Assembly: GCA_900547755.1 (NCBI GenBank)
Contig: URIC01000002.1
Span: 10,489 to 74,488 of the forward strand
Reading direction: 5' to 3'
Length of the DNA stretch: 64,000 nucleotides
Source of the DNA: an uncultured Bacteroidales bacterium
Lineage (GTDB): Bacteria > Bacteroidota > Bacteroidia > Bacteroidales > Muribaculaceae
The notes beneath the pieces are model-generated. The model saw nothing but the letters and a program-made list of their open reading frames with translations. It did not search any database and was not told where the DNA came from. Numbering within the stretch: position 1 is the stretch's first letter; every line of letters begins with the position of its first letter. Shown one piece after another: positions 9,302 to 17,579 of this stretch. Made by a program: the position numbers and the translations under genes.

Positions 9302-10129
9302 ATGAAATATTACATATTCCATAACAACGAAAACCATGGTCCCCTGGAAATCCGGGAGATGGAGGAATACGGCCTGAACCCGGCCTCCCTCGTGTGGGCT
9401 GACGGATGGCCCGATTGGCGGAATGCGGACGATGTGCCTGAAATACAGGCATACCTTGAGAAAACAGAAAACGAGGCCCGCGAAAAACGCGAGACACCTC
9501 CTCCACCTGTGCAACAGTATACCCGGAATACAGCCGAGGCATACACCGGAATCACTCCTCCCCCTCCCCCAGGCACAATCGCCGAGCCTCCTGTTTGCGA
9601 AGATGAAGATATAGAATGGTATATCGCGGTCAACAACCGGGAAGTGGGTCCCGTAAAAGAGTCCCGGCTTATAGGCCTCGGACTGGCACCGGATTCCCTG
9701 GTATGGCACGACAGACTCACTAACTGGACACAGGCTTCGGAAGTAAAGGAGCTGGAACGACTTCTAAGTCAGGCTAAAACATCCATTACCCCGAACCAGG
9801 AGATTTACGTCACCCAAAACGGAGACGACAAAATCCCGGGCTACATCTGGTCCATCCTGTCAGCCATCCTCACCGCAGCGGTAATCGCAGTCACCATAGC
9901 CAATAGCCGTTATTATTCCACCGGCGATGTACTGAAACTTATCCTCGTATGCGCCGGCGCACCTCTGTCACTGACTATCGTCTCCTTTGTCTTCTACTTG
10001 CTCGGCAAATCCGACAGCGTTAAAAACCAAGCCTTCAAATCAGGCATATCTTTGGGCGCTTCTTGCGGGGCCGTCATCGCTGCGGCAGCCGGTCTGTGCC
10101 TCGCAGTGGCGGAATTTGAAATTATATGA
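9302..10129 (+). CDS. Double GYF_2 (DUF4339) domain membrane protein
   Basis: 275 residues without a signal peptide. There are two GYF_2-like modules, at about 1-55 (MKYYIFHNNENHGPLEIREM..SLVWADGWPDWRNADDV) and 102-155 (EWYIAVNNREVGPVKESRL..SLVWHDRLTNWTQASEV). A proline-rich linker with PPPPV and PPPPPG joins them. Three hydrophobic helices occupy the C-terminal 90 residues. GYF domains usually bind proline-rich peptides, so the linker could be a ligand within or between molecules. The gene overlaps the following NlpC/P60 gene by 4 bases. Its function is unknown; a scaffold for envelope enzymes is one reading. Confidence 0.75.
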   Translation: MKYYIFHNNENHGPLEIREMEEYGLNPASLVWADGWPDWRNADDVPEIQAYLEKTENEAREKRETPPPPVQQYTRNTAEAYTGITPPPPPGTIAEPPVCEDEDIEWYIAVNNREVGPVKESRLIGLGLAPDSLVWHDRLTNWTQASEVKELERLLSQAKTSITPNQEIYVTQNGDDKIPGYIWSILSAILTAAVIAVTIANSRYYSTGDVLKLILVCAGAPLSLTIVSFVFYLLGKSDSVKNQAFKSGISLGASCGAVIAAAAGLCLAVAEFEII

Positions 10130-11070
10130 GAAAGTTTCTATCTGTATTGATAGCCTGTATAGCGGTGTTCGCGGCTCACGCAGAGCAATGGGCACAGGTC
10201 GGCATACCTGTCACATGTCTGCGTGCCACTCCGGCACACTCCTCCGAACAGGTATCCCAGGCTATCCTCGCCACCCCTTTGAAGATTACAGAAAAGAAAG
10301 GCGACTGGTACAAAGTGAACACACCTGACGGATACACCGGGTGGGTACGCTCCAACACTGTCAAGCTACGTTCCGAAGCCGATATGGCCAGATGGCGCCA
10401 GACTCCCCGCGCGGTGTGCAAGAACTGGACATCAAGACTCTACAACGAGGCGTACGAGCCTGACGGATATTGCACTTACGGAGTGTTTCTCTCCACTTCA
10501 GACGAGGCGGAAGTGGAACCGGGATGGCTGGAAGTGACGACACCGGACGGAAACAATCACTTCGCGAGGGCCTCCGACTTTTACCGCAGCACCGAGGATT
10601 GGGAGCAGGCCTGCTCCAGAAGCGGCGCCTCAGAAGTGATAGCCGTGGCCATGAGTATGCTCGGAGCCCCTTACTTATGGGGCGGCACCTCCTCGCTCGC
10701 CCCTGACTGCTCGGGTTTTACCCAGACGGCTTACATGGCCGCCGGGATGCTGCTTCCGCGCGACACTTCCATGCAGATAAAGTGCGGCGAGGCCGTGGAC
10801 GGCATTTCTGATGCTAAGCCCGGAGACCTGGTGTTCTACGGCGACAACGGCCGGGTAAACCATGTGGCTATATATCTGGGGGATGAAAGAATAATTCACA
10901 GCTCGGGCCATGTGCGTATATGCCGCATGAATGAGCGGGCATCCGGCAATGAAGAGCTGTATACGGACAAGCCCATGAGCATACGCCGTGTGCTGGGAGT
11001 GTCCGGCACAAAAGCAGACGAGGCCGCTCCCGGTGTGCCCTCACTGGTCCGAAGCAACTGGTATTTCTAA
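10126..11070 (+). CDS. SH3-domain NlpC/P60 peptidoglycan endopeptidase
   Basis: 314 residues with a signal peptide (MRKFLSVLIACIAVFAAHA). A first bacterial SH3 domain (about 25-85) ends DGYTGWVRSNTVKL, and a second SH3-like region (95-155) follows. The NlpC/P60 catalytic domain starts at about 165, with PYLWGGTSSLAPDCSGFTQ (catalytic Cys), NHVAIYLG (His) and IIHSSG (third polar residue). Such enzymes cut gamma-D-Glu-diaminoacyl or L-Ala-D-Glu bonds in stem peptides, often during recycling. It lies between two GYF_2 genes, overlapping the first by 4 bases and lying 15 bases before the second. Confidence 0.9.
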   Translation: MRKFLSVLIACIAVFAAHAEQWAQVGIPVTCLRATPAHSSEQVSQAILATPLKITEKKGDWYKVNTPDGYTGWVRSNTVKLRSEADMARWRQTPRAVCKNWTSRLYNEAYEPDGYCTYGVFLSTSDEAEVEPGWLEVTTPDGNNHFARASDFYRSTEDWEQACSRSGASEVIAVAMSMLGAPYLWGGTSSLAPDCSGFTQTAYMAAGMLLPRDTSMQIKCGEAVDGISDAKPGDLVFYGDNGRVNHVAIYLGDERIIHSSGHVRICRMNERASGNEELYTDKPMSIRRVLGVSGTKADEAAPGVPSLVRSNWYF

Positions 11071-11085
11071 CCAAAAAGTCCTGAA

Positions 11086-11667
11086 ATGAAGTATTACGCA
11101 ATAATCAACGACACCCAGACGGGTCCGATGGAACTGCCCGAGCTGGTGGAAGCAGGCCTAACACCCGACACATACGTCTGGTGCAAAGGCATGTCCGACT
11201 GGCAACAGGCCAGTGAGGTGGCCGACATCTGCCGCTTTTTCCGCAACCGCATATTCGACCTCATGCACCCCACCGCCGAAAACACAGGCGGTGCGGACGA
11301 AAACGCCCATAAGGAGTTCCGACTGATGGACGACAGCGACTACAAAGGCATGAAACGTCGCGAATTTTACGCCAACGTAGGCGAACAGATAGCCCGGACG
11401 GCGAAGGACCCGGAAGAAGAGAAAATAGAACAGGGGATACCGCCGAGCCCGTTGCCCGTATGGTTGTCGGTCCTCGCTATCCTTCTGCTGTTCCCGCTCG
11501 GCATACCGGCCCTGCTTCTCTCCCGCAAAAGCCGTAAATTATGGGCCGCCGGGATGGAAAAGGAAGCCCACGAAACGGCACGCACGGCCCGTATGTGGGC
11601 CGGAATGGCTGTCTGCATAGGGATTGTCGGCTGGTCTCTCCTAATACAGTATCTGCTCGGAAAATAG
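11086..11667 (+). CDS. GYF_2 (DUF4339) domain membrane protein
   Basis: 193 residues. One GYF_2 module at about 1-50 (MKYYAIINDTQTGPMELPEL..TYVWCKGMSDWQQASEVADI) resembles both modules of the gene at 9302. A charged linker leads to two transmembrane helices, at about 125-145 (PVWLSVLAILLLFPLGIPALLL) and 170-190, flanking a short basic helix. No signal peptide is seen, so the GYF domain is probably cytoplasmic. It shares a run with the NlpC/P60 gene; the function is unknown. Confidence 0.75.
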   Translation: MKYYAIINDTQTGPMELPELVEAGLTPDTYVWCKGMSDWQQASEVADICRFFRNRIFDLMHPTAENTGGADENAHKEFRLMDDSDYKGMKRREFYANVGEQIARTAKDPEEEKIEQGIPPSPLPVWLSVLAILLLFPLGIPALLLSRKSRKLWAAGMEKEAHETARTARMWAGMAVCIGIVGWSLLIQYLLGK

Positions 11668-11686
11668 TCTCAGTACATTCCCCGAG

Positions 11687-11718
11687 TTTGGAGTTTTCAC
11701 AGTTTTTTACTAATTTCG
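11687..11718 (+). promoter_or_regulatory. Promoter directly abutting the acyltransferase start
   Basis: TTTG at 11687-11690, 20 bases, then TAATTTCG at 11711-11718. Only CACCT separates it from the ATG at 11724, so transcription should start at or next to the start codon and give a leaderless message. One base differs from TAnnTTTG. Confidence 0.55.
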
Positions 11719-11723
11719 CACCT

Positions 11724-12653
11724 ATGAAGGAGGTAATACAACCCGTTGCCCGTGAGCTGCTGGAAGCAGAACTCACCGAAAAGAGACGACTGCGACATAC
11801 CAACAAGGCAGACAATGAAATCTACATTGTGGATGCTTTCTGTGCCCCCAACACAATGCGCGAGATAGGGCGCCTGCGGGAAATAGCCTTCCGCGATGCC
11901 GGAGGCGGCACAGGCAAAGACTGCGACATCGACGAGTTCGACACCATGAATCCGCCCTGCCGCCAGCTCATAGTCTGGAATCCCCAGGAGCGTGAAATCA
12001 TAGGCGGATACCGTTTCATCCTCGGCAAAGACATACAGATTTCCGAGGAAGGTGTGCCGCGTATAGCCTCCTCCCACATGTTCCGCTTCTCCCCCGTCTT
12101 CATCAAAGAATTCCTCCCGCATACCATTGAATTGGGGCGCTCCTTCGTCACCCTTGAATACCAAAGCAGCAAAGCCGGTACCCGCGCCCTGTATGCGTTG
12201 GACAATCTGTGGGACGGACTGGGCGCTCTGACCGTGGTGAACCCGGACATCAGATACCTCTTCGGCAAGGCGACCATGTACCCGAGCTATAACCGCGAGT
12301 GCCGCGATATGCTTCTCTATTTCCTGCACAAGCATTTCCCCGACAACGACCGACTGGTGCGCCCCATAGAACCATTGGACATGGAGACCGACGGCGCTGT
12401 CCTGGCAGCTCTCTTCAGCGGCTCCACCTTCAAGGAAGATTACAAAATACTGAACCACGCCATACGCGAATACGGGCTGAACATTCCCCCTCTGATGAAC
12501 GCATATATGAGCCTCTCCCCCACGATGAAAATGTTCGGCACCGCCATCAACCATGAGTTCGGCGATGTGGAGGAAAGCGGCATTTTCTTTGCCATTTCCG
12601 AGATTTTCGAAAGCAAGAAAAACCGCCATATAGGCACCTACAATGGGAAATAA
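11724..12653 (+). CDS. Hemolysin-like N-acyltransferase of the ornithine/glycine-lipid type (GlsB/OlsB-like)
   Basis: 309 residues from the ATG at 11724. An earlier in-frame ATG at 11541 lies inside the GYF gene and upstream of the promoter, so it is rejected. The Acetyltransf_5 (GNAT-related) fold is seen in IYIVDAFCAPNTMREIGRLREIAFRDAGGGTG, the DIDEFD..CRQLIVWNPQEREIIGGYRFI strand pair and FIKEFLPHTIELGRSFVTLEYQ. Proteins of this family acylate ornithine or glycine with 3-hydroxy fatty acids; in Bacteroides GlsB makes the precursor of glycine lipids. No partner O-acyltransferase gene (glsA) is adjacent. The stop overlaps the Wzi-family start by 11 bases. Exact substrate assignment is inference. 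Confidence 0.75.
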   Translation: MKEVIQPVARELLEAELTEKRRLRHTNKADNEIYIVDAFCAPNTMREIGRLREIAFRDAGGGTGKDCDIDEFDTMNPPCRQLIVWNPQEREIIGGYRFILGKDIQISEEGVPRIASSHMFRFSPVFIKEFLPHTIELGRSFVTLEYQSSKAGTRALYALDNLWDGLGALTVVNPDIRYLFGKATMYPSYNRECRDMLLYFLHKHFPDNDRLVRPIEPLDMETDGAVLAALFSGSTFKEDYKILNHAIREYGLNIPPLMNAYMSLSPTMKMFGTAINHEFGDVEESGIFFAISEIFESKKNRHIGTYNGK

Positions 12654-14223
12654 ACCACGCTTCCTTTCCCTGGTCCTGCTGCTCGCAGGAACCCTCCCCA
12701 GCATACATGCCGCTGAAACGCCAGACTCTCTCGTACCGGCCACACGTCCTCTCTTCAGTCTGGACTTCACCACAATAGCGAACTTCAGTTCCGGCGAGTT
12801 CGCGCCTTACTACATAGCGTCCAACTCCGAAGCGCTCACAGTCCAGGGACAGGGTATTCAGGAGTATCTGCGTGTGGAGCGCCCCCTGCTCACACAGCGA
12901 CGCTTCGAGTACGGCTTCGGCGCGGCAATGTCGGCCGGTTACACCTCCGATGTGGACTACCGCCAATGGGACTCCTCCGAAGGCCGGTTTGCCGAAAGAG
13001 GACGCCATCCCGGCTATGCAAGCCTGCGCGAGGCCTGGGCCGGAGTAAAATACCGGGGCATCTTCCTGTACGCGGGCATGAAACCGCAGGCTGACTGTCT
13101 CTTCGACTCCGCTCTTGGCAGCGGCGACCTTGTCATGAGTCGCAACGCCAGGCCCATTCCGCAGGTGCGCGCCGGTTTCATCGACTTCCAGGACATTCCC
13201 CTCACCAAAGGATGGGTGCAGATTCAGGGAGAACTGGCTTACGGCAAAATGGCGGACTCCGATTGGCTGAAAGACCACTACAATTACTACAATTCCTTCA
13301 TCACCACCGGAGTATATATACATTACTCGCGCCTTTACCTGCGCAGCAATCCCCGGAAACCCTTCTATGTGACCGTAGGTATGCAGCAAGCGGCACAATT
13401 CGGAGGCACCTGGCAGACATATTCTCAAGGCGTGGTGACCTCTTCTCTGGAGAATAAGGTGAAATTCAAGGACTTCGCCAACGCCTTGTTTCCCTGGACC
13501 GGCGGCTCCTCCTCGGCTCAGGGGGACATAGATTATTACAGCGGCAACCACCTCGGTTCCTGGGACCTTGTGCTGACATACCGATTCCGCAACGGTTCGG
13601 AACTGAAAGGCTATATGCAGTCACCCTGGGAAGACGGCTCCGGAATCGGAAAACTCAATGGCTTCGACGGAGTATGGGGCCTGGAATACCGTTTTCCCCC
13701 GGAAGACAAGGCCGTGACCGCTGTACTGGCCGAATACATAGATTTCACCAATCAGAGCGGTCCCTCGCACTGGGCCCCCGGCGACTTTCCCGGCACCACA
13801 ATCACCGGCGAAGCCACCGGCGCCGACGACTACTACAACAATTATATGTACAACGGATGGGCAAACTACGGAATGTCCATCGGCACACCGTTCATAAAGT
13901 CTCCAATCTACAATACCGACGGCTATATGCGCTTCACAGACAACCGAGTGCGGGGCTTCCACCTCGGAGCCGAAGGTCAGCCTTGGCCTCACCTGGGCTG
14001 GCGTGCCCTCTTCTCTTACCGCACCTCGTGGGGCACCCCCTTCCTGCCCGCGCTCCGTAAGCGTCATGACACATCGGCGATGGCGGAAGCCACATTCAAA
14101 CCCGCATCGGTGCCGGGCCTCACCCTCTCGGCCGCCGTAGCATTTGACGCCGGCTCCCTCTACGGAGACAATGTAGGCGCCCTTATAAAAGCAAACTACG
14201 TAATCCCCATAAGATTAAAATGA
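12643..14223 (+). CDS. Capsule assembly Wzi-family outer-membrane protein
   Basis: 526 residues with a signal peptide (MGNKPRFLSLVLLLAGTLPSIHA). The rest reads as a large beta-barrel of the Wzi family: NRxEF-like paired strands, YKLGM-type segments such as FLYAGMKPQADCLFD, SRNARPIPQVRAGFIDFQDIPLTKGWVQIQGELAYG, and the end LIKANYVIPIRLK. In enteric bacteria Wzi is a lectin that holds capsule on the surface. Here it opens the run containing nonulosonic-acid synthesis genes, which suggests a glycan carrying that sugar is its ligand. It overlaps both the upstream acyltransferase (11 bases) and the downstream lipoprotein (4 bases). Confidence 0.85.
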   Translation: MGNKPRFLSLVLLLAGTLPSIHAAETPDSLVPATRPLFSLDFTTIANFSSGEFAPYYIASNSEALTVQGQGIQEYLRVERPLLTQRRFEYGFGAAMSAGYTSDVDYRQWDSSEGRFAERGRHPGYASLREAWAGVKYRGIFLYAGMKPQADCLFDSALGSGDLVMSRNARPIPQVRAGFIDFQDIPLTKGWVQIQGELAYGKMADSDWLKDHYNYYNSFITTGVYIHYSRLYLRSNPRKPFYVTVGMQQAAQFGGTWQTYSQGVVTSSLENKVKFKDFANALFPWTGGSSSAQGDIDYYSGNHLGSWDLVLTYRFRNGSELKGYMQSPWEDGSGIGKLNGFDGVWGLEYRFPPEDKAVTAVLAEYIDFTNQSGPSHWAPGDFPGTTITGEATGADDYYNNYMYNGWANYGMSIGTPFIKSPIYNTDGYMRFTDNRVRGFHLGAEGQPWPHLGWRALFSYRTSWGTPFLPALRKRHDTSAMAEATFKPASVPGLTLSAAVAFDAGSLYGDNVGALIKANYVIPIRLK

Positions 14224-14630
14224 AAGTCCGCAGACTGTATTTCCTCATTTTGCTCTGCCTGCTGCTCACCGGGGCCTGTACCCGCAACGACGGCGACATA
14301 GGCAGGCAGTTCGGCCTCTGGAAGCTGGTGAGCGTCACCCGCGCCGGGGTGGATGACCCCTCCTACGAAGGAAATGTTTTCTGGGCTTTCCAAAACAATA
14401 CGATAGAAATGAAGGAAGTGCAGGCCGACAATGTGGTCTATCAGAGCTTCGGCTCTTACCGCATCGAAGACAATACACTGTTCCTGTCCTTCACCGACCC
14501 TGATTTCCCTCCGCGCCCCGTGACAGGCCTACCCCGTGTCTGCGAGCTTGACATACTCAGGTTCACACGGAGCGAACTGGTGCTAAGCTATCAGGAGGGA
14601 ACTGTAATTTACACTTTCCACAAATGGTAA
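14220..14630 (+). CDS. Small lipocalin-like lipoprotein
   Basis: 136 residues. An N-terminal hydrophobic helix ends in the lipobox LTGAC, giving a lipid-modified Cys at about residue 20. The remainder looks like an eight-strand lipocalin-type sheet (GLWKLVSVTRAG, VFWAFQNNTIEMKEV, GSYRIEDNTLFLSF, ELVLSYQEGTVIYTFHKW). Lipocalin-like lipoproteins of this size are common in Bacteroidales and mostly uncharacterised. Four-base overlap with the Wzi-family gene and seven-base overlap with the dehydratase gene indicate coupled translation and a role tied to this surface glycan. Confidence 0.7.
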   Translation: MKVRRLYFLILLCLLLTGACTRNDGDIGRQFGLWKLVSVTRAGVDDPSYEGNVFWAFQNNTIEMKEVQADNVVYQSFGSYRIEDNTLFLSFTDPDFPPRPVTGLPRVCELDILRFTRSELVLSYQEGTVIYTFHKW

Positions 14631-15613
14631 CGAATCATGTATTGGTAACGGGAGCCGACGGTTTCATCGGCTCACACCTCACTGAACTGCTTCTGCGCAA
14701 CGGATATAAAGTGCGTGCGCTGGCACAATATAACTCTTTCAACAACTGGGGATGGCTCGAACAAGTGCATCATCCCAATCTGGAGGTGGTCTGCGGCGAC
14801 GTGCGCGACCCGGACTTCTGCCGTCACATCTGCCGCGATGTGGAAATAGTCTTTCATCTGGCGGCACTCATCGCCATTCCCTATTCCTACGTCGCCCCCG
14901 ACTCCTACGTGGACACCAACATCAAGGGTACTCTGAATATGTGTCAGGCCGCACGGGATATGGGTGTGGAGCGTCTTTTGGTGACCTCCACCAGCGAGGT
15001 CTACGGCACCGCTCTCGAAGTGCCTATCACCGAGAAGCATCCCCGTCAGCCACAGAGTCCCTATTCCGCCACCAAGATTGGCGCCGATGCAATAGCCATG
15101 AGCTTCTACAACGCATTCTCCCTCCCGGTGACGATAGTGCGCCCGTTCAACACTTACGGCCCGCGCCAAAGCGCCCGCGCCATCATCCCCACCATCATCA
15201 CGCAGATAGCCGACGGCGAGCGTGAAATCAAAGTGGGAGACCTCACCCCGACACGCGACTTCAACTTTGTCGAGGACACCGCCCGAGGATTCCTCGCCAT
15301 AGCACGTGCCGACAAGGAAAAAGTGGCCGGACAGGAAATCAACATAGCCACAGAGCGCGAAGTGACAATGGAGCAGACCCTCCGCACCATAGCCTCCCTG
15401 ATGGAGGCCGACGTGAAGTGGGTCACCGACCCGGCGCGTCTGCGTCCGTCCAAGAGCGAGGTACGCCGTCTTCTCGGCTCGGCCGGGAAGCTGCGCGCCC
15501 TCACCGGCTGGGAACCCCGATATACCCTGGAACAGGGACTGAGGAAGACAATAGACTGGTTCACCGACCCGGAGAACCTGAAAATGTATAAATCAAACAT
15601 TTACAATCAATGA
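14624..15613 (+). CDS. legB: NAD-dependent 4,6-dehydratase, LegB-like
   Basis: 329 residues, extended short-chain dehydrogenase. The Rossmann loop is TGADGFIGSH, the active-site region TSTSEVYGTA with YSATK (Tyr-x3-Lys), and the substrate side RPFNTYGPRQSARAIIPTII. The QYNSFNNWGWLEQ segment is typical of LegB, which turns UDP-GlcNAc into UDP-4-keto-6-deoxy-GlcNAc, the first step to legionaminic acid. The downstream genes (neuB-, neuC- and neuA-like) fit. The expected 4-aminotransferase (LegC) and N-acetyltransferase (LegH) are absent from this run. The start at 14624 overlaps the lipoprotein stop by 7 bases. Confidence 0.82.
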   Translation: MVTNHVLVTGADGFIGSHLTELLLRNGYKVRALAQYNSFNNWGWLEQVHHPNLEVVCGDVRDPDFCRHICRDVEIVFHLAALIAIPYSYVAPDSYVDTNIKGTLNMCQAARDMGVERLLVTSTSEVYGTALEVPITEKHPRQPQSPYSATKIGADAIAMSFYNAFSLPVTIVRPFNTYGPRQSARAIIPTIITQIADGEREIKVGDLTPTRDFNFVEDTARGFLAIARADKEKVAGQEINIATEREVTMEQTLRTIASLMEADVKWVTDPARLRPSKSEVRRLLGSAGKLRALTGWEPRYTLEQGLRKTIDWFTDPENLKMYKSNIYNQ

Positions 15614-16563
15614 GAAGCAACCGGACCGTAGTAATGATGCTGGGAGGCGCGCGTCGCGTCTCCATAGCCGAACTGCTCAAGAAGAGCGGTGCCCGGCTGG
15701 GACATCAAGTAGACATACTGAGCTACGAATTATCTACCGACGTGCCCATCGCATCCGTGGCCGAAGTCATTACAGGCCTCAAGTGGTCCGACCCCGGGGT
15801 GGTGGACCACATCGTGCGGATTTGCAAGGATAAGGAAGTAGACATAATCCTCCCTTTCGTGGACGGCGCCATAGAGATTGCCGCCCGTTGCTCCGCTCTG
15901 TTGCCTGAGGTGTTTGTACCTGTGAGCGAGCCAAGTGTGGCCGCGATGATGTTCGACAAGGTGGAGGCCGCCAGGGCTTTCAAAGAAGCCGGGATTGCCA
16001 TTCCCACCACTTACAGCGTCCTCACCGCCTCGATTCCGGCTATAGCCAAACCGCGTCACGGCTCCGCATCCAGAGGCATAAAGGTGTTCCACAACATAGA
16101 GGACCTGATGCACCTGCATAACATAAGCGACTACCTGATTCAGGAATACATTTCCCACCGCGAGGAGTACACAGTGGACTGCTACGTCTCCGCAAAAGGG
16201 GAAGTGATGTGTGCGGTGCCCCGCATACGCCTGGAAGTGATGGGAGGCGAGGTGACGCGCACCATTACCTGCCGCGACGCCGAATTGCAAAAGATGTGCG
16301 TCCAGGTAATAGAAGCCTTCGACCTTCGCGGGCCCGTCACCCTGCAATTCCTTCACGACCTGGACCGAGAGCGCTTCCTGCTCATGGAGGTGAACCCCCG
16401 TCTCGGCGGAGGTGTGGTATGCTCCATATATGCCGGAGCCCCCTTCACTGACTATATACTACAGGAATCGATGGACGTGCCTATCTCACCCTGCGATGAC
16501 TGGACAGACGGCACACTCATGACCCGCTACTGGAAAGAAGTGGTTTTCTTTAAAAACCGATAA
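15610..16563 (+). CDS. ATP-grasp enzyme of the nonulosonic-acid operon
   Basis: 317 residues. A Rossmann-like pre-ATP-grasp domain (MMLGGARRVSIAELLKKSG) precedes an ATP-grasp fold: IPAIAKPRHGSASRGIKVF (nucleotide loop), YLIQEYISHREEYTVDCYV, and LMEVNPRLGGGVVCSIYAG (metal-binding Glu and Asn). These enzymes join a carboxylate to an amine, or another nucleophile, through an acyl-phosphate. Carbamoyl-phosphate-synthase-like members of this length occur in secondary and sugar pathways. Placed between the LegB-type dehydratase and NeuB, with 4-base and 2-base junctions, it probably decorates the sugar or a precursor. The substrate is not known. Confidence 0.8.
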   Translation: MRSNRTVVMMLGGARRVSIAELLKKSGARLGHQVDILSYELSTDVPIASVAEVITGLKWSDPGVVDHIVRICKDKEVDIILPFVDGAIEIAARCSALLPEVFVPVSEPSVAAMMFDKVEAARAFKEAGIAIPTTYSVLTASIPAIAKPRHGSASRGIKVFHNIEDLMHLHNISDYLIQEYISHREEYTVDCYVSAKGEVMCAVPRIRLEVMGGEVTRTITCRDAELQKMCVQVIEAFDLRGPVTLQFLHDLDRERFLLMEVNPRLGGGVVCSIYAGAPFTDYILQESMDVPISPCDDWTDGTLMTRYWKEVVFFKNR

Positions 16564-16565
16564 AA

Positions 16566-17576
16566 ATGACTGAGCATACTTTGATTATAGCCGAAGCCGG
16601 TGTGAACCACAACGGCTCTATGGAGCGTGCGCGGCAAATGGTGTTGGCCGCCAAAGAGGCAGGCGCCGACTATATAAAGTTCCAGACCGCCGTGCCCGAG
16701 CTGGTGATTTCCACTTATGCACCCAAGGCCGAATACCAGAAAGACACGGACGGCGCCGAGCGCTCACAATTAGAGATGTGCAAGGCCATACACCTGCCTC
16801 TCTCGGCTTACAAGGACCTTAAAGACTTGTGCCAAGAGGCCGGCATAGGCTTCATGTCCACGCCCTTCGACCTTGTGAGCGTCGACCTGCTGCAGGAGTT
16901 GGGTCAGGACTATATGAAAGTCCCATCGGGAGAAATTACAAACCTCCCTTACCTGCGGAAGATAGCTGCCGGAAAGACCCCTGTCATTCTCTCCACAGGA
17001 ATGGCCACAATCCCCGAGATACGCACGGCCATAGAGGTACTGACCGCCGGCCCGCTGACACGCGAAGACATAACCGTGCTGCACTGCAACACCGAGTACC
17101 CCACCCCCATGCGCGACGTGAATCTGCGGGCCATGCAGACCATGGCCGCCGAGTTAGGCGTACGTATAGGCTACTCGGACCATACCGTCGGCATAGAGGT
17201 GCCCATAGCCGCCGTGGCCCTGGGAGCGTCGGTCATAGAGAAACACTTCACACTCTCTCGGCAACTCCCCGGACCCGACCACCGCGCCTCCCTCGAACCT
17301 GACGAATTGGCCGCTATGGTCAAGGCTATCCGCAATATAGAGACAGCTCTCGGCTCCCCCGAAAAGAGAGTCAGCCAGAGCGAGCGAAAGAATATGGCCG
17401 TGGCCCGCAAAAGCATAGTCGCACTCACGCCTATCCGGAAAGGAGAGAAATTCAGCGAAGAAAACATAACCGTAAAGCGTCCCGGCAACGGTGTCTCGCC
17501 CATGCTTTGGGACGATGTCCTGGGAATGGCCGCTCCGCGCGATTTCGCCGCCGACGAACCCATTTCCCTCTCCTGA
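16566..17576 (+). CDS. neuB: N-acetylneuraminate/legionaminate synthase (NeuB/LegI)
   Basis: 336 residues. The NeuB TIM barrel begins IIAEAGVNHNGSMERARQM and shows YIKFQTA, MSTPFDLVSVDLL, VPSGEITNLPYLRKIA, LSTGM, LHCNTEYPTP and IGYSDHT, with the metal and phosphoenolpyruvate site EKHFTLSRQLPGPDHRASL. A C-terminal SAF (antifreeze-like) domain starts at about 280 (ARKSIVALTPIRKGEKFSEENITVKRPGNGV). It condenses phosphoenolpyruvate with a 2-acetamido mannose-type sugar to give a nine-carbon nonulosonic acid. NeuAc and legionaminate synthases cannot be told apart with certainty by eye; the LegB neighbour favours the second. Confidence 0.93.
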   Translation: MTEHTLIIAEAGVNHNGSMERARQMVLAAKEAGADYIKFQTAVPELVISTYAPKAEYQKDTDGAERSQLEMCKAIHLPLSAYKDLKDLCQEAGIGFMSTPFDLVSVDLLQELGQDYMKVPSGEITNLPYLRKIAAGKTPVILSTGMATIPEIRTAIEVLTAGPLTREDITVLHCNTEYPTPMRDVNLRAMQTMAAELGVRIGYSDHTVGIEVPIAAVALGASVIEKHFTLSRQLPGPDHRASLEPDELAAMVKAIRNIETALGSPEKRVSQSERKNMAVARKSIVALTPIRKGEKFSEENITVKRPGNGVSPMLWDDVLGMAAPRDFAADEPISLS

Positions 17577-17579
17577 GCC

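Noticed and set aside
11697..13551. Large minus-strand frames opposite the acyltransferase and the Wzi-family gene
   Set aside because: Shadows of confidently assigned plus-strand genes in GC-rich sequence.
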